From Firmicutes bacterium HGW-Firmicutes-15 (GTDB taxonomy: Bacteria > Bacillota > Syntrophomonadia > Syntrophomonadales > Syntrophomonadaceae), in the NCBI GenBank assembly GCA_002840245.1, contig PHAA01000001.1:86934-150933 (forward strand): DNA of 64,000 bases, written 5' to 3'. The position numbers were made by a program, and so were the translations under genes. Below are positions 29,333-39,235 of this stretch, in pieces (position 1 is the stretch's first letter; each line of letters opens with the position of its first letter). The notes under the pieces are model-generated. The model made no database searches and had not been told where the DNA came from. It saw only the letters and a list, made by a program, of their open reading frames with translations.

Positions 29333-29974
29333 TTGCGAATTTTCATTGATTCTGCTAACATAGAGGAGATCAAAGAAATTAATGAAATGGGAGTCTTGGG
29401 AGGGGTAACCACCAATCCCAGTCTGGTCGCCAAAGAGAAAAGAAATTATGCAGAGGTGGTCAGAGAGATTTGCAGCATTGTGGATGGGCCTATAAGTGCG
29501 GAAGTATTGAGCTTAGAATACGCTTCCATGGTCAGGGAAGCAGAGGCTTTAGCTGCTATTCATCCCAATGTTGTGGTCAAAATTCCAATAAGTGAAGCAG
29601 GGTTAAAGGCAATAAAAACTTTGGCGGGCAAAAATATTCAGACTAATGCCACTCTGATATTTTCAGCCGCTCAAGCTCTACTGGCTGCCCGCGCAGGTGC
29701 TAGTTTCGTCAGTCCCTTTCTAGGTCGAGTTGATGATAATGGCAATGATGGGTTAATTCTACTTAGTGATATTGTCACTATTTTCAACCAATTCTTATTA
29801 TCTACCGAGGTAATCGCTGCCAGCATAAGACATCCCATGCATGTCATTGAATCTGCGCGGATTGGTTCCCATATTGCCACTGTTCCTTACGTGGTTATTA
29901 AGCAGATGATTAAGCACCCTTTAACTGATGCAGGTATTGAAAAATTTATGAGTGATTGGAAACAGGCGTTCTAA
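29333..29974 (+). CDS. fsa: Transaldolase / fructose-6-phosphate aldolase (TalC type)
   Basis: Small transaldolase-family protein, 213 aa. [16 protein letters not shown] and [12 protein letters not shown] open the barrel; the Schiff-base Lys is in VVKIPIS (residue about 85). Transaldolase and F6P-aldolase activities cannot be separated by sequence here. TTG at 29333 follows GGGAG at six bases. Second gene after fba in a carbon-metabolism run. Confidence 0.92.
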   Translation: MRIFIDSANIEEIKEINEMGVLGGVTTNPSLVAKEKRNYAEVVREICSIVDGPISAEVLSLEYASMVREAEALAAIHPNVVVKIPISEAGLKAIKTLAGKNIQTNATLIFSAAQALLAARAGASFVSPFLGRVDDNGNDGLILLSDIVTIFNQFLLSTEVIAASIRHPMHVIESARIGSHIATVPYVVIKQMIKHPLTDAGIEKFMSDWKQAF

Positions 29975-29992
29975 GAACTGGAGGGTTTGGGT

Positions 29993-30979
29993 TTGGAGAG
30001 AGAATTGGCTCTTGAGTTTGCAAGAGTAACGGAAGCTGCTGCCTTAGCGGCTGCACGCTGGGTAGGTCGGGGCAACAAGGAAGCAGCTGATGATGCAGCT
30101 GTAACCGCCATGCGGGTGATGTTCGATACGGTATCCATAGATGGTGTGGTGGTAATTGGCGAGGGAGAAATGGATGAAGCTCCCATGTTGTATATCGGGG
30201 AAAGAGTCGGCTTGGGGGTGTTACCCCGGGTAGATATTGCAGTTGATCCCCTGGAAGGAACCATCATTGTAGCAAAAGGTCTTACTGGTGCAATCGCGGT
30301 GTTGGCTTCTGCTCCGCAAGGGTGTCTGTTGCATGCTCCCGATATGTATATGGATAAGATCGCGGTTGGGCCTGAATGTAAAGGCCGGGTTTTCTTGGAT
30401 GCGCCCGTGAAGGAAAACCTACGCCAGGCAGCGAAAGCCTTGGAAAAGTCTATGAGCGAGATTACGGTAGTGATATTGGATCGCGAGCGTCACCAGGGTA
30501 TTATCGAAGAAGTACGCAGCGCAGGAGCCCGCATTAGGCTAATTACTGATGGAGACGTATCTCCTGGAGTGGCTACCGCCTATCCCGATTCTGGAGTGGA
30601 CATACTTATGGGGATTGGCGGAGCACCGGAAGGGGTAATTACTGCCGCAGCCCTGAAATGCCTGGAAGGTGATTTTCAAGCCCGGCTAATTCCGGAAAAC
30701 GACAAGGAAGTTCAGCGCTGCATCGAGATGGGAATTAAAGACACCCATCAGTTATTTACCATTGATGAACTGGTCAAATCGGATGATGTTATATTCGTGG
30801 CGACTGGAATAACTGATTCTTTTCTACTCAAAGGAGTAAGATATTTACAGGGACACGCCATCACTCAGACAATAGTGATGAGGAGTAAATCGGGAACCAT
30901 TAGGTTTATAGAAGCCAATCACCACCTCGGCAAAAAGCCTTTGTTTAGTGATCATCGCATCAAACTCCGAATGGACTAA
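29993..30979 (+). CDS. glpX: Class II fructose-1,6-bisphosphatase
   Basis: GlpX-type phosphatase (328 aa) acting in gluconeogenesis. Metal-binding motif VVIGEGEMDEAPMLYIGE and IAVDPLEGT are present. The frame can begin at TTG 29987, but TTG 29993 (MERELALEFARVTEAAALA) matches the GlpX N-terminus and sits seven bases after GGAGGG. Between fsa and rho, as in B. subtilis apart from murA. Confidence 0.95.
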   Translation: MERELALEFARVTEAAALAAARWVGRGNKEAADDAAVTAMRVMFDTVSIDGVVVIGEGEMDEAPMLYIGERVGLGVLPRVDIAVDPLEGTIIVAKGLTGAIAVLASAPQGCLLHAPDMYMDKIAVGPECKGRVFLDAPVKENLRQAAKALEKSMSEITVVILDRERHQGIIEEVRSAGARIRLITDGDVSPGVATAYPDSGVDILMGIGGAPEGVITAAALKCLEGDFQARLIPENDKEVQRCIEMGIKDTHQLFTIDELVKSDDVIFVATGITDSFLLKGVRYLQGHAITQTIVMRSKSGTIRFIEANHHLGKKPLFSDHRIKLRMD

Positions 30980-31069
30980 CAAAAGTCTATCATTCGGCGC
31001 AAATCTTTTCCCTGGTGCTTTCCCCCATAAACATGATAACAAAACAAAATATTCGAGAGGAGCAATAAG

Positions 31070-32347
31070 TTGAACATAGCCGAATTGGAAAATAAAACTA
31101 TACTGGAATTGTACCAGATTGCCAGGGATGTTAATTTGGGAGGATATTCCAAACTTCGCAAAAAGGAACTAATATTTGAAATCACTAAGGCATTGACCCA
31201 TTCCAACGAACTGCTGCAGGCCTCGGGGGTTCTGGAAATAATGAACGATGGATATGGATTTTTAAGACCATTTGCCTACGTTCCCAGCCGCGAGGATATT
31301 TATGTATCGCCATCGCAAATTAGGAGATTTGATCTAAGAACTGGAGACCGGGTAGGCGGCCAGGTTAGACCACCTAAAGACAGTGAGAGATTTTTTGCAC
31401 TATTAAAAGTAGAAGATGTTAACAGCTTTCCCCCCGAAGATTCAGTAAAGAGAATTCATTTCGATGCGCTTACCCCCCTGTATCCTACGGAAAGGTTGAC
31501 TTTGGCGACCGAGACCGAAGAGCTCTCCACCCGTTTAATTGATCTGGTGGCTCCTATCGGCAAGGGACAGCGGGGGCTTATTGTAGCGCCGCCTAAAGCC
31601 GGTAAAACCATGCTCTTGCAGAAAATGGCGCAGGGCATAACCAAGAATCACCCGGAGGTGGTGGTTATTATTCTACTGGTGGATGAGCGACCGGAGGAGG
31701 TAACCGATATGCAGCGTTCCACGCAGGCAGAGGTAGTTGCGTCCACCTTTGATGAGCCACCGGAAAACCATGTAAAAATCACAGACATGGTACTGGAAAG
31801 AGCTAAGCGCTTGGTCGAGCATAAACAAGATGTGGTCATACTTATGGATAGCATTACGCGCCTTGCCAGGGCTCACAATCTAGTCGTGCCTACCAGTGGC
31901 AGAACGCTGTCAGGGGGCATAGATCCTACCTCTCTTATCAAACCCAAGCGGTTTTTTGGTGCAGCCCGCAACATCGAGGAAGGAGGCAGTTTGACCATTA
32001 TTGCCACGGCTTTGGTGGAAACCGGTTCCCGTATGGATGAAGTAATTTTTGAAGAATTTAAAGGCACAGGTAATATGGAACTGGTTTTAGATCGCAAGCT
32101 ATCAGAGCGGAGAATTTTTCCAGCCATCGATTTAAAACGATCCGGAACCCGCAAGGAAGAGCTGCTTTTCAATGCTGAGGAAATGGAACTTATGTGGAAC
32201 CTGCGCAATACTTTCAGCGAGTATAACTCAGTAGAAACCATGCAAATGATGATAGATACCATGAAGAAGACCAAATCTAACGAGGACCTCCTGCGAGCCG
32301 CACCCATCATTTTTGGAAGAAAAGAATATTCCCGCAGTAGTCGTTAA
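31070..32347 (+). CDS. rho: Transcription termination factor Rho
   Basis: Hexameric RNA helicase, 425 aa. N-terminal Rho-N helical domain, cold-shock RNA-binding domain ([20 protein letters not shown]), then RecA-like ATPase with Walker [11 protein letters not shown], Walker [15 protein letters not shown] and Q/R-loops. TTG at 31070 is seven bases after GAGAGGAG. Its terminator lies inside a larger hairpin that leads to the next gene. Confidence 0.96.
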   Translation: MNIAELENKTILELYQIARDVNLGGYSKLRKKELIFEITKALTHSNELLQASGVLEIMNDGYGFLRPFAYVPSREDIYVSPSQIRRFDLRTGDRVGGQVRPPKDSERFFALLKVEDVNSFPPEDSVKRIHFDALTPLYPTERLTLATETEELSTRLIDLVAPIGKGQRGLIVAPPKAGKTMLLQKMAQGITKNHPEVVVIILLVDERPEEVTDMQRSTQAEVVASTFDEPPENHVKITDMVLERAKRLVEHKQDVVILMDSITRLARAHNLVVPTSGRTLSGGIDPTSLIKPKRFFGAARNIEEGGSLTIIATALVETGSRMDEVIFEEFKGTGNMELVLDRKLSERRIFPAIDLKRSGTRKEELLFNAEEMELMWNLRNTFSEYNSVETMQMMIDTMKKTKSNEDLLRAAPIIFGRKEYSRSSR

Positions 32348-32368
32348 GATAATTTGCATAAATACCTG

Positions 32369-32428
32369 CTATTCTGTCAAAACTACAAGGGAGTAAGCCC
32401 TCTTGTTTTTCCTTCGGGGGCAGAATAG
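32369..32428 (+). terminator. Terminator after rho nested in an outer stem
   Basis: Inner hairpin ACAAGGG (32385-32391) with CCCTCTTGT (32398-32406) ends in TTTTT. An outer pair CTATTCTG (32369-32376) and CAGAATAG (32421-32428) encloses it, 12 bases before the next start codon. The outer stem could restrain or insulate the downstream ribosome site. Confidence 0.65.
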
Positions 32429-32439
32429 AGGTGAAATAA

Positions 32440-33300
32440 TTGGACAAAAGATGGATTGGCTCACTTGCTGTGTGCATTTTTTTGCTGGCGTTAGGTGCCC
32501 ACCCATCTGTGGCCCGGTTAAGTGAGGGAAATTTTGTCCCTTTTTCCCAGGCGGCGAATAGCTTTGCTGATAGCCAGACAAAATCTTATTGTATCCAAAA
32601 AGGCGATACACTATCTAAGATTTCCCAAAGGTATAATGTCAGCCTGGAAAATTTGATGAGAAACAATGAAATGGATGAAAACACCATTCTTGAAGTGGGG
32701 CATACCTTAAGGATTCCTGCCGCACGGGGGGTGATTCATGTGGTGGTCCCAGGGGATACAATATGTGATGTGGCGGAACGCTACCGGGTCAGTATGGAAG
32801 ATTTGGTCGCCTCCAACTCGGATAAGAATCCGGACTTTTTGGAGGTTGGGGATCTTTTGCATATCCCGAATGAGAATAATATACGGGTTGCACAATCAGT
32901 GCCTGAACCATCCCGTAGTCTTTCAATGACTAAACTGATGAAATGGCCTATCGTGGGAACTATCAGTTCTTCTTTTGGTTGGCGAAAAGCCGGTTTTCAT
33001 CATGGAATAGACATTGCAAATAAAATTGGGACTCCGATTCAGGCAGCCGCTGCAGGTACAGTTTCTTTTACTGGCTATAAACCTGTTTATGGTCTTACGG
33101 TGATAATTGATCATCCTGACGGCAAACAAACCCTGTATGCTCATGCTCAGAAGACGTATGTACATAAAGGGGAGAAGGTTAACCAGGGAGAAACCATAGC
33201 AGCAGTAGGAATGACTGGGGTAACCACTGGCCCTCACGTTCATTTTGAGGTAAGAAGTGGAAATAAAGTGAGTGATCCAATAAGTTACCTGCGACGTTAA
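32440..33300 (+). CDS. LysM-LysM-M23 endopeptidase, secreted
   Basis: Cell-wall hydrolase of 286 aa. Signal peptide (residues 5-25), LysM 1 (about 49-93), LysM 2 (about 98-141), and a C-terminal peptidase M23 domain (about 165-284) with HHGIDIANK and GPHVHFEV zinc ligands. It should cleave peptidoglycan cross-bridges or stem peptides outside the membrane. TTG at 32440 is six bases after GAGGTG. Sporulation or cell-separation roles are possible; nothing in the locus decides. Confidence 0.93.
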   Translation: MDKRWIGSLAVCIFLLALGAHPSVARLSEGNFVPFSQAANSFADSQTKSYCIQKGDTLSKISQRYNVSLENLMRNNEMDENTILEVGHTLRIPAARGVIHVVVPGDTICDVAERYRVSMEDLVASNSDKNPDFLEVGDLLHIPNENNIRVAQSVPEPSRSLSMTKLMKWPIVGTISSSFGWRKAGFHHGIDIANKIGTPIQAAAAGTVSFTGYKPVYGLTVIIDHPDGKQTLYAHAQKTYVHKGEKVNQGETIAAVGMTGVTTGPHVHFEVRSGNKVSDPISYLRR

Positions 33301-33318
33301 AAGTGTGACAGGGGACTA

Positions 33319-33445
33319 GGTGAACAACGATCAGTAACGATCAGGAACGATCAGGGGGACGGTTCTTGCGATCGCTTCGCGAAGCGATCGCAAGAACCGT
33401 CCCCCTGATCGTCTGATCGTCCGAGAGACGTCTCCTTTGTTCACC
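33319..33445. repeat. Complex palindromic element with a perfect 66-bp palindrome
   Basis: Outer arms GGTGAACAA (33319-33327) and TTGTTCACC (33437-33445) enclose three tandem AACGATCAG units spaced by ten bases. The third flows into a perfect 66-bp palindrome (33347-33412) centred on TTCG/CGAA, with GGGGGACGGTTCTTGCGATC in the arm. GGGGACGGTTC wording is typical of Firmicute REP-like sequences. No protein gene inside. Confidence 0.85.
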
Positions 33446-33523
33446 ACCTATTTGCTTAGAAGGGGCTTTTTTTATGGCCGAAAATAGGATAGGCTATTGG
33501 GGGGAGAGGTGAATCATTAGAAT

Positions 33524-34771
33524 ATGTTTCTTACTCTATATGCCAACGATAAAGGTGAAATTATTGAGCGTCATAAGTTAGGTATGCTGGGGCGTAGTGG
33601 CATGGATTGGGTGGTGCCGGAGCAAGGGGAGATGATACCTCTTCCCAATGGAGCATCGCTGGTTAGTGTCCCCGGGCATATCCCGGTAGGGATAGATGAA
33701 AATGATTGTTTAAGCAATGTTACTTCGGCGAATGGAGCCCGGAAAGCCCAAGCGGTAGCAGCACTGTTGCCCCAGGGTTTTACCCGTACCTTCTTGCCGG
33801 CATGTGTAAGTCCGGAGCAGGATGCACGGTTACCCCTCATGGGTTATGCGGCGGTAGGTTTTAAGGACGAGAAAATATGGGTAGCCGCGGTACAGAGTGA
33901 TGAGCATCGAAAGTGGCATCCTTGTTATTATAATACTGAAGGGCTGCCGAGAAAAATTAACCGGATGCTTAAGAAATTTCCAGAAAATCGTATATTGAAG
34001 CAATTAGCCAACTGTTCACTTCAATACAGCTGTTATACGGCGCAGAATATCTTTTATGGTCGCTGGGAGGCCGGGATACCAACTATGACTGCCTGTAATG
34101 CTGGATGTATTGGGTGTATTTCTGAAAGCCATATAGCGGTTGATTCTCCTCAGCAACGACTGGATTTCCATCCTTCTGTTGAGGAAATCAGTGAACTGGG
34201 TATCGAACACTTAAGCCGTGCTCGAGAGGGAATCATCAGCTTTGGACAGGGCTGTGAAGGAGAGCCTTCCCTCAATGCGGATACTTTGGCACAAGCCGTT
34301 GTAAAGATTCGACAGCACAGCAAAGAGGGCACTATAAATATAAATACTAACGCTGGGTATACTACGGGAATCAAAAAGCTCTGCCATGCGGGGCTGGATG
34401 CCATGCGGGTAACCATATTTTCCTGTAGGGAAGATAATTATAATCGTTACCATTGCCCCAAAAACTATCGACTGGATGATGTCGAGTGCTCGATTCAACA
34501 TGCGAAGGAGCAGAGCTTGTATGTATCTTTGAATTTGCTTACCTTTCCTGGCTTCACTGATCGAGAAGAAGAGGTTGAAATGCTGTTGGAATTTGTGCGA
34601 AAAAATGGGGTAGATATGATTCAGTTGCGAAACCTTAATATAGACCCGGCATTGCTATTTCATCATATTCCGGTCGGAGGAGAGGTCTTGGGGATCAATC
34701 AGTTAATCCATATTCTACAGGAAGAAATGCCAGTACTAAAAATAGCTTCCTATTCTCACCCGGCACGATAA
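33524..34771 (+). CDS. Radical SAM protein of unknown substrate
   Basis: 415-aa radical S-adenosylmethionine enzyme. The [4Fe-4S]-binding CxxxCxxC appears as CNAGCIGC near residue 188, preceded by an N-terminal domain of about 180 residues. SAM-binding GQGCEGEPS follows. No second cysteine cluster or SPASM domain is clear. ATG at 33524 follows GAGAGGTGA at a rather long distance of about 11 bases. Reaction unknown; its neighbours (M23 peptidase, YhaM) give no clear clue. Confidence 0.85.
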   Translation: MFLTLYANDKGEIIERHKLGMLGRSGMDWVVPEQGEMIPLPNGASLVSVPGHIPVGIDENDCLSNVTSANGARKAQAVAALLPQGFTRTFLPACVSPEQDARLPLMGYAAVGFKDEKIWVAAVQSDEHRKWHPCYYNTEGLPRKINRMLKKFPENRILKQLANCSLQYSCYTAQNIFYGRWEAGIPTMTACNAGCIGCISESHIAVDSPQQRLDFHPSVEEISELGIEHLSRAREGIISFGQGCEGEPSLNADTLAQAVVKIRQHSKEGTININTNAGYTTGIKKLCHAGLDAMRVTIFSCREDNYNRYHCPKNYRLDDVECSIQHAKEQSLYVSLNLLTFPGFTDREEEVEMLLEFVRKNGVDMIQLRNLNIDPALLFHHIPVGGEVLGINQLIHILQEEMPVLKIASYSHPAR

Positions 34772-34790
34772 AATGAGGCGTAACATGGTG

Positions 34791-34815
34791 AACCAGGAGA
34801 ACCGTTCCCTTGGTT
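34791..34815. repeat. Small REP-like palindrome
   Basis: AACCAGGAGAACCGTTCCCT then TGGTT folds into a 12-bp stem with one mismatch and one G-T pair. It shares GAACCGTTCCC with the arms of 33347-33412. Confidence 0.55.
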
Positions 34816-34852
34816 GGTGTTTATAAGATTAAGTTTCAGGAGGAGAGGCATT

Positions 34853-35845
34853 TTGGAAAATAAGGGACCATTTCAAGTGAAAGAACTAAAGGCTATGAAT
34901 ACCGGACAACAGATCTTTGGAAAATATCTGCTGCTAGACAAGGTGCATCGTAAGACCAAAGATGGCAAAGATATGTATAACATTAAGCTGGGTGATGCTT
35001 CCGGAGATATTGATGGCGTGGTATGGGAGAACTGCCAGATAGCGGGAGAATTTCAGGCGGGGGCTGTGATCGGCCTACTCGGAGACATAGGCAATTTTAA
35101 TGGTAAAACTCAGGTGAATGCCAAACGGATTAAGATTTTGAATGAAGATCCGACCACTTATCTGAAAGGGCCGGTGGTCAGTCGAGAGGTGTTACGGCAA
35201 AAGTTTGAACAATATATGCAATCCATAAAGGATATTCACATGAAGGCTCTTTTGGATCGGATTTTTAGCGCTGATGTAAGAGCGGGATTTTTCAAGGCTA
35301 CTGCCGCTAAAACCATTCACCATAATTATAGGGGAGGATTGCTGGAACATACTTTAGAAGTAGCGGATTTATGTATCCAGGCATACCCGGTCTTTCCTGG
35401 ACTAAACCGAGATTTGCTGGTGGCTGGAGCCTTACTCCACGACATTGGTAAAATTGGGGAATTGGAGGTTGCAGTAGTTCCTCAATATTCGGTAGAAGGC
35501 AGACTTCTAGGACACATTGTTATGGGAACAGAGATGGTGACAGCGCAGGTTAATGGGATGCGGCAGGAAGGCTTGGATTTTCCTTCTGAACTGGAATGGA
35601 TGTTAAAACATATGATATTAAGCCATCATGGCAGTCTGGAATTCGGTTCACCGGTGATACCATTATTCCCGGAGGCTTTTCTCTTGCACATGATGGATAA
35701 CTTGGATGCCAAGATGTTCGTTTTCTTCAACAAAATCGAAGAGAGCGGGGGCGAAAATGCCTTTTTCACCAACTATGATAATTTCTTCGCCCAACATTTT
35801 TTCAAGTATCGATATGAGGGGCAACAGGATGGGACAGAGGACTAG
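34853..35845 (+). CDS. yhaM: YhaM-type 3'-5' exoribonuclease (OB-fold plus HD domain)
   Basis: 330-aa protein with an N-terminal OB-fold nucleic-acid-binding domain (residues about 20-105) and an HD phosphohydrolase domain. HD residues: HNYRGGLLEHTLEVA, LLHDIGKIGE and LSHHGSLEFG. This layout is that of B. subtilis YhaM. The frame extends upstream, but TTG 34853 lies six bases after AGGAGAGG. Confidence 0.9.
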   Translation: MENKGPFQVKELKAMNTGQQIFGKYLLLDKVHRKTKDGKDMYNIKLGDASGDIDGVVWENCQIAGEFQAGAVIGLLGDIGNFNGKTQVNAKRIKILNEDPTTYLKGPVVSREVLRQKFEQYMQSIKDIHMKALLDRIFSADVRAGFFKATAAKTIHHNYRGGLLEHTLEVADLCIQAYPVFPGLNRDLLVAGALLHDIGKIGELEVAVVPQYSVEGRLLGHIVMGTEMVTAQVNGMRQEGLDFPSELEWMLKHMILSHHGSLEFGSPVIPLFPEAFLLHMMDNLDAKMFVFFNKIEESGGENAFFTNYDNFFAQHFFKYRYEGQQDGTED

Positions 35846-35873
35846 CGTGATAAGGGCACGGTGCCAAGATTAT
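35844..35873. repeat. Degenerate REP-like palindrome
   Basis: AGCGTGATAAGGGCACGGTG then CC: the core GGCACGGTGCC is a perfect 11-base palindrome and the AGCGTGATAAG flank matches the other palindromes at 5277 and 11927. Overlaps the yhaM stop. Confidence 0.35.
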
Positions 35874-35948
35874 TAATGACTTAGGGGTTAAAAAACACTA
35901 ATAGCAATTCATTTATGGTAAACTAAAATACGGTGAGTGGAAAGATTC

Positions 35949-35977
35949 TTGTCTTTTGTAATTTTAATTGATATAAT
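35949..35977 (+). promoter_or_regulatory. Sigma-A-type promoter of rpmE
   Basis: TTGTCT (35949-35954), 17-base spacer, TATAAT (35972-35977), about 83 bases before the rpmE start. Confidence 0.7.
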
Positions 35978-36059
35978 ATTTCTCGCAGTTTGCATTAATG
36001 AATTATGTAGAAAATATTATACTTATCTGTTTATAGATGACCGAAACGAGGTGAAAGCG

Positions 36060-36263
36060 ATGAAGGAAAAGATCCATCCTAAATATTTCAGCACCACAGC
36101 TAGATGTGCCTGCGGCAGCGAGTTTGAAATTGGTTCAACCAAGGAGAGTTTAAAAGTAGAAATTTGCTCGAAATGCCACCCTTTCTACACCGGAGACAAG
36201 TTAAGGATAGTGGATACGGCTGGGAGAGTAGAGAAGTTTAAGAAAAAGTATGGCTTGGTTTAG
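36060..36263 (+). CDS. rpmE: Ribosomal protein bL31, zinc-binding form
   Basis: Ribosomal protein of 67 aa. The zinc ligands are present in CACGSEFE and [12 protein letters not shown], so it is the C+ form rather than the zinc-free paralogue. The upstream in-frame codons contain the promoter and are not coding; ATG 36060 has GAGGTGA upstream. Own promoter and terminator. Confidence 0.96.
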   Translation: MKEKIHPKYFSTTARCACGSEFEIGSTKESLKVEICSKCHPFYTGDKLRIVDTAGRVEKFKKKYGLV

Positions 36264-36281
36264 TTGTTTAAGTTGGTAGCT

Positions 36282-36309
36282 AGCAGGACAATAGTTCCTG
36301 CTTTTTTTC
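36282..36309 (+). terminator. Terminator of rpmE
   Basis: AGCAGGA (36282-36288), seven-base loop, TCCTGCT, then seven T. Confidence 0.9.
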
Positions 36310-36350
36310 TCTGTTGTGATTTGCGTTATAACGCTTAAAGGTGATTAATT

Positions 36351-37265
36351 ATGGAAAAAAAACCTAGCTACGGCGGTATGGCCGTGATTGAAGGGGTCAT
36401 GATGCGTGGTCCCAAGGAAACTGCTCTTGCGGTTCGCAAGCCTGATGGCAGCATTCAGGTGGAGAAGGAGCCGAATAATGATTTGGGTAAACGTTATCCT
36501 TTTCTAAAGTGGCCCTTGATTAGAGGGAGCTATGTATTAATCGAATCAATGGTTGTGGGTGTAAGGATGCTGAATAAATCAGCTAACCTGTCCATTGCAG
36601 AAGAGGAAGAGGAGTTAAGCGCCAAGGAGATTTTTTTTACAGGACTGACGGCAGTTGTGATGGCTATGGTTCTTTTTGTGGCCTTACCTACAGCTATTGT
36701 ACATTTCACTAAACAGTTTTTGGGCGGAGTGGTGAGCCAGAATATTGTTGAGGGTATTATTCGAATTACATTTTTTTTGCTTTATGTTTATATGATTTCG
36801 AAGATGAAAGAGATAGAACGGGTTTTCATGTATCACGGGGCTGAACATAAATCCATACTTGCCCTCGAAGCAGGAGAGGAATTGACCGTTGCCAACGTAC
36901 GCAAATACGGTACTATGCACCCTCGCTGCGGGACCAGTTTTTTACTCATAGTGATGGTTATATCTATTCTGGTATTTGCCTTGCTAGGAGAGGGAACTCT
37001 ATTTTATAGGGTTTGGTCGCGTATAGCTGTTTTCCCTATTGTTGCTGGACTGGGCTATGAATTTATTAAATTTTCCGGAAAGTGTTATCAGAACCGTTGG
37101 GCTCAATATGTGATAGCACCAGGGCTATGGTTACAAAAACTCACCACCCGCGAACCGGATGATACGCAACTGGAAGTAGCGTTAGCTGCTCTTCAGGCAG
37201 TCCTGGCAGAAGATGAACCAGATGCGGCCATATCTAAAGCAGAAGGTTCCCGGCAATCAGCTTAA
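36351..37265 (+). CDS. yqhQ: YqhQ/DUF1385 membrane protein
   Basis: Multi-pass membrane protein of 304 aa in the DUF1385 family, function not established. Signatures: YGGMAVIEGVMMRGP at the start, HGAEHKSILALEAGEELT in the middle and MHPRCGTSFLLI. The conserved His/Glu/Cys residues look like a metal site (inference). Four or five helices. In many Clostridia this gene lies between rpmE and prfA, as here. Its ATG has only a weak GGTGAT ribosome site. Confidence 0.9.
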   Translation: MEKKPSYGGMAVIEGVMMRGPKETALAVRKPDGSIQVEKEPNNDLGKRYPFLKWPLIRGSYVLIESMVVGVRMLNKSANLSIAEEEEELSAKEIFFTGLTAVVMAMVLFVALPTAIVHFTKQFLGGVVSQNIVEGIIRITFFLLYVYMISKMKEIERVFMYHGAEHKSILALEAGEELTVANVRKYGTMHPRCGTSFLLIVMVISILVFALLGEGTLFYRVWSRIAVFPIVAGLGYEFIKFSGKCYQNRWAQYVIAPGLWLQKLTTREPDDTQLEVALAALQAVLAEDEPDAAISKAEGSRQSA

Positions 37266-37311
37266 ATTAGACATCGGAAGCAAGGTAGTCCTATAAGGAG
37301 GAGCATATTTA

Positions 37312-38379
37312 ATGCTACAAAAGTTAGAAAGCCTGGAAACAAAATATAACGAACTAAGTGATCTATTAAGCAATTCTGAGGTTATTGCTGACCAGAGCCG
37401 ATACCAGAAGTATGCCAAGGCATACTCTGACCTCTCGGAAATTGTTGCTGTATACAGGGAGTTAAGGGCTGCTATAGATGGAATTGAGGACGCGAAAAAC
37501 ATGCTCCGGGAAGAACCTGATGATGAATTTAAAGCTATGTTGCTATCCGAGATTGAAGATTTAGAGACCAAAAAAACTCAACTGGAACAAAGGGTTAAGG
37601 TACTGCTTTTACCAACTGATCCCAATGATGAAAAGAGCGTCATCATGGAAATACGTGCCGGTACGGGTGGAGAAGAGGCTGCGCTCTTCGGGGCTACGCT
37701 TTTCAGAATGTACTCCCGTTTTGCGGAGGAACAGGGTTGGAGAATTGACATCATGGATTCGCATTTTACTGAATTGGGCGGAGTAAAGGAACTAATCTTT
37801 GTGGTTGATGGACAGGGAGCTTTCAGTAAGCTGAAGTATGAATCTGGGGTGCACCGGGTACAGCGGATTCCTTCCACTGAGTCTGGAGGCAGGATACATA
37901 CCTCTGCGGCCACGGTAGCTGTTTTACCTGAGGCTGAGGAAGTAGACGTAGATATTAATGACAATGACCTAAAAATAGATGTGTACTGTTCCAGTGGACC
38001 GGGAGGGCAGTGCGTAAATACTACCCAGTCGGCAGTACGAATTACCCATCTACCTACAGGGCTGGTTGTAACCTGCCAGGATGAGAAATCCCAGCATAAA
38101 AATAAGGCCCAGGCCTTGCGGGTTTTGCGCTCGCGTTTGAAGGAGGTCTTGGAAGCAGAAAAGAATATGGAGACGGCGGGTGCTCGTAAAAGCCAAGTTG
38201 GATCAGGAGATCGCAGCGAAAGAATTAGAACATATAATTTCCCCCAGGGAAGGGTAAGTGACCACCGGATCAATCTCACGCTTCATAAGCTGGATCAGAT
38301 TTTAGAAGGGCAGTTAGGAGAAATAATTGGTGCCCTGATGGCCAATGACCAAGCAGAACGATTAAAACAGGTGGATTAA
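37312..38379 (+). CDS. prfA: Peptide chain release factor 1
   Basis: RF1 (355 aa), releasing peptides at UAA/UAG. The catalytic GGQ is in [17 protein letters not shown] (residue about 230), and [14 protein letters not shown] opens domain 2. ATG at 37312 has AAGGAGG. PrmC, encoded next, methylates the GGQ glutamine; the genes are separated by one base. Confidence 0.96.
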   Translation: MLQKLESLETKYNELSDLLSNSEVIADQSRYQKYAKAYSDLSEIVAVYRELRAAIDGIEDAKNMLREEPDDEFKAMLLSEIEDLETKKTQLEQRVKVLLLPTDPNDEKSVIMEIRAGTGGEEAALFGATLFRMYSRFAEEQGWRIDIMDSHFTELGGVKELIFVVDGQGAFSKLKYESGVHRVQRIPSTESGGRIHTSAATVAVLPEAEEVDVDINDNDLKIDVYCSSGPGGQCVNTTQSAVRITHLPTGLVVTCQDEKSQHKNKAQALRVLRSRLKEVLEAEKNMETAGARKSQVGSGDRSERIRTYNFPQGRVSDHRINLTLHKLDQILEGQLGEIIGALMANDQAERLKQVD

Positions 38380-38380
38380 A

Positions 38381-39235
38381 GTGCAAAAAAACTGGCGAAT
38401 AAAAGATTTGTTGGAATGGACAACCCGGTATTTTTCAGACCAAGGTATGCAGGAATCTCGCTTGGAGGCAGAGATATTGCTGGCTTATGTGTTAGAGAAG
38501 AACCGGGTTTATTTATATGCGAATTACGAAGAACCTGTGAATAAAGTTGAAAGAGATACTTTCAGGGGTTATATAAAAAGAAGATCAGGGGGAGAGCCTC
38601 TGGCATACATAACAGGCCAGAGGGAGTTTATGTCTCTTTCCTTTCGGGTAAATTCAGATGTCCTTATCCCCCGCCCGGATACCGAAGTTCTGGTGGAAAC
38701 AGCGCTAGCCCTAGTTCGGGCAGAAGGAATAAAAAGAATTTGTGATGTGGGAACAGGTTCAGGGGCGATTGCAGTCAGTCTAGCTGTCTATTTAAATGAG
38801 GTTGAGGTGTACGCGTTGGATTTATCCCCAGCAGCTCTGAAGATAGCCAGGGAAAATGCCAAGATACATGAAGTTATGGTGCAGTTTCGGGATGGGGATT
38901 TGCTGGAGCCGTTGGTGAATGAAGAGAAGATGGATATGATTGTGGCTAATTTGCCTTATATAACATTTGACCAATTAGAAGAATTAGAAACTGGGGTCAA
39001 GGATTACGAACCCCGGATAGCTTTAGTGGCTTCGGGTGATGGGCTGGATTTATATCGCCGCCTTTTGCCGCAGGCTTATCAACTACTCCGGCCGGGTGGA
39101 TATATATTATTGGAAATTGACCCACGCCAGGCAGAGGCAGCCAAGGTTATGATGATGCAGAGCTTCAGCGAATTGGAGATTATACCGGATTGGGCAGGAA
39201 GAGATCGGCTGCTAAAAGCTCGGAGGAATTATTGA
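38381..39235 (+). CDS. prmC: Release-factor glutamine methyltransferase
   Basis: SAM-dependent N5-glutamine methyltransferase of 284 aa, modifying RF1/RF2. N-terminal helical domain, then GSGAIAVSLAVYL (SAM motif I region) and IPRPDTEVLVE. The usual catalytic NPPY reads NLPY (MIVANLPYIT), a change in the second position. GTG at 38381 is six bases after AGGTGG. Its stop overlaps the next start. Confidence 0.93.
   Translation: MQKNWRIKDLLEWTTRYFSDQGMQESRLEAEILLAYVLEKNRVYLYANYEEPVNKVERDTFRGYIKRRSGGEPLAYITGQREFMSLSFRVNSDVLIPRPDTEVLVETALALVRAEGIKRICDVGTGSGAIAVSLAVYLNEVEVYALDLSPAALKIARENAKIHEVMVQFRDGDLLEPLVNEEKMDMIVANLPYITFDQLEELETGVKDYEPRIALVASGDGLDLYRRLLPQAYQLLRPGGYILLEIDPRQAEAAKVMMMQSFSELEIIPDWAGRDRLLKARRNY

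Noticed and set aside
31873..32310. 145-aa minus-strand frame inside rho
   Set aside because: Antisense shadow of rho with Ser/Leu-rich low-complexity content.
37578..38279. 233-aa minus-strand frame inside prfA
   Set aside because: Shadow frame; prfA is unmistakable and the minus frame shows no known motif.
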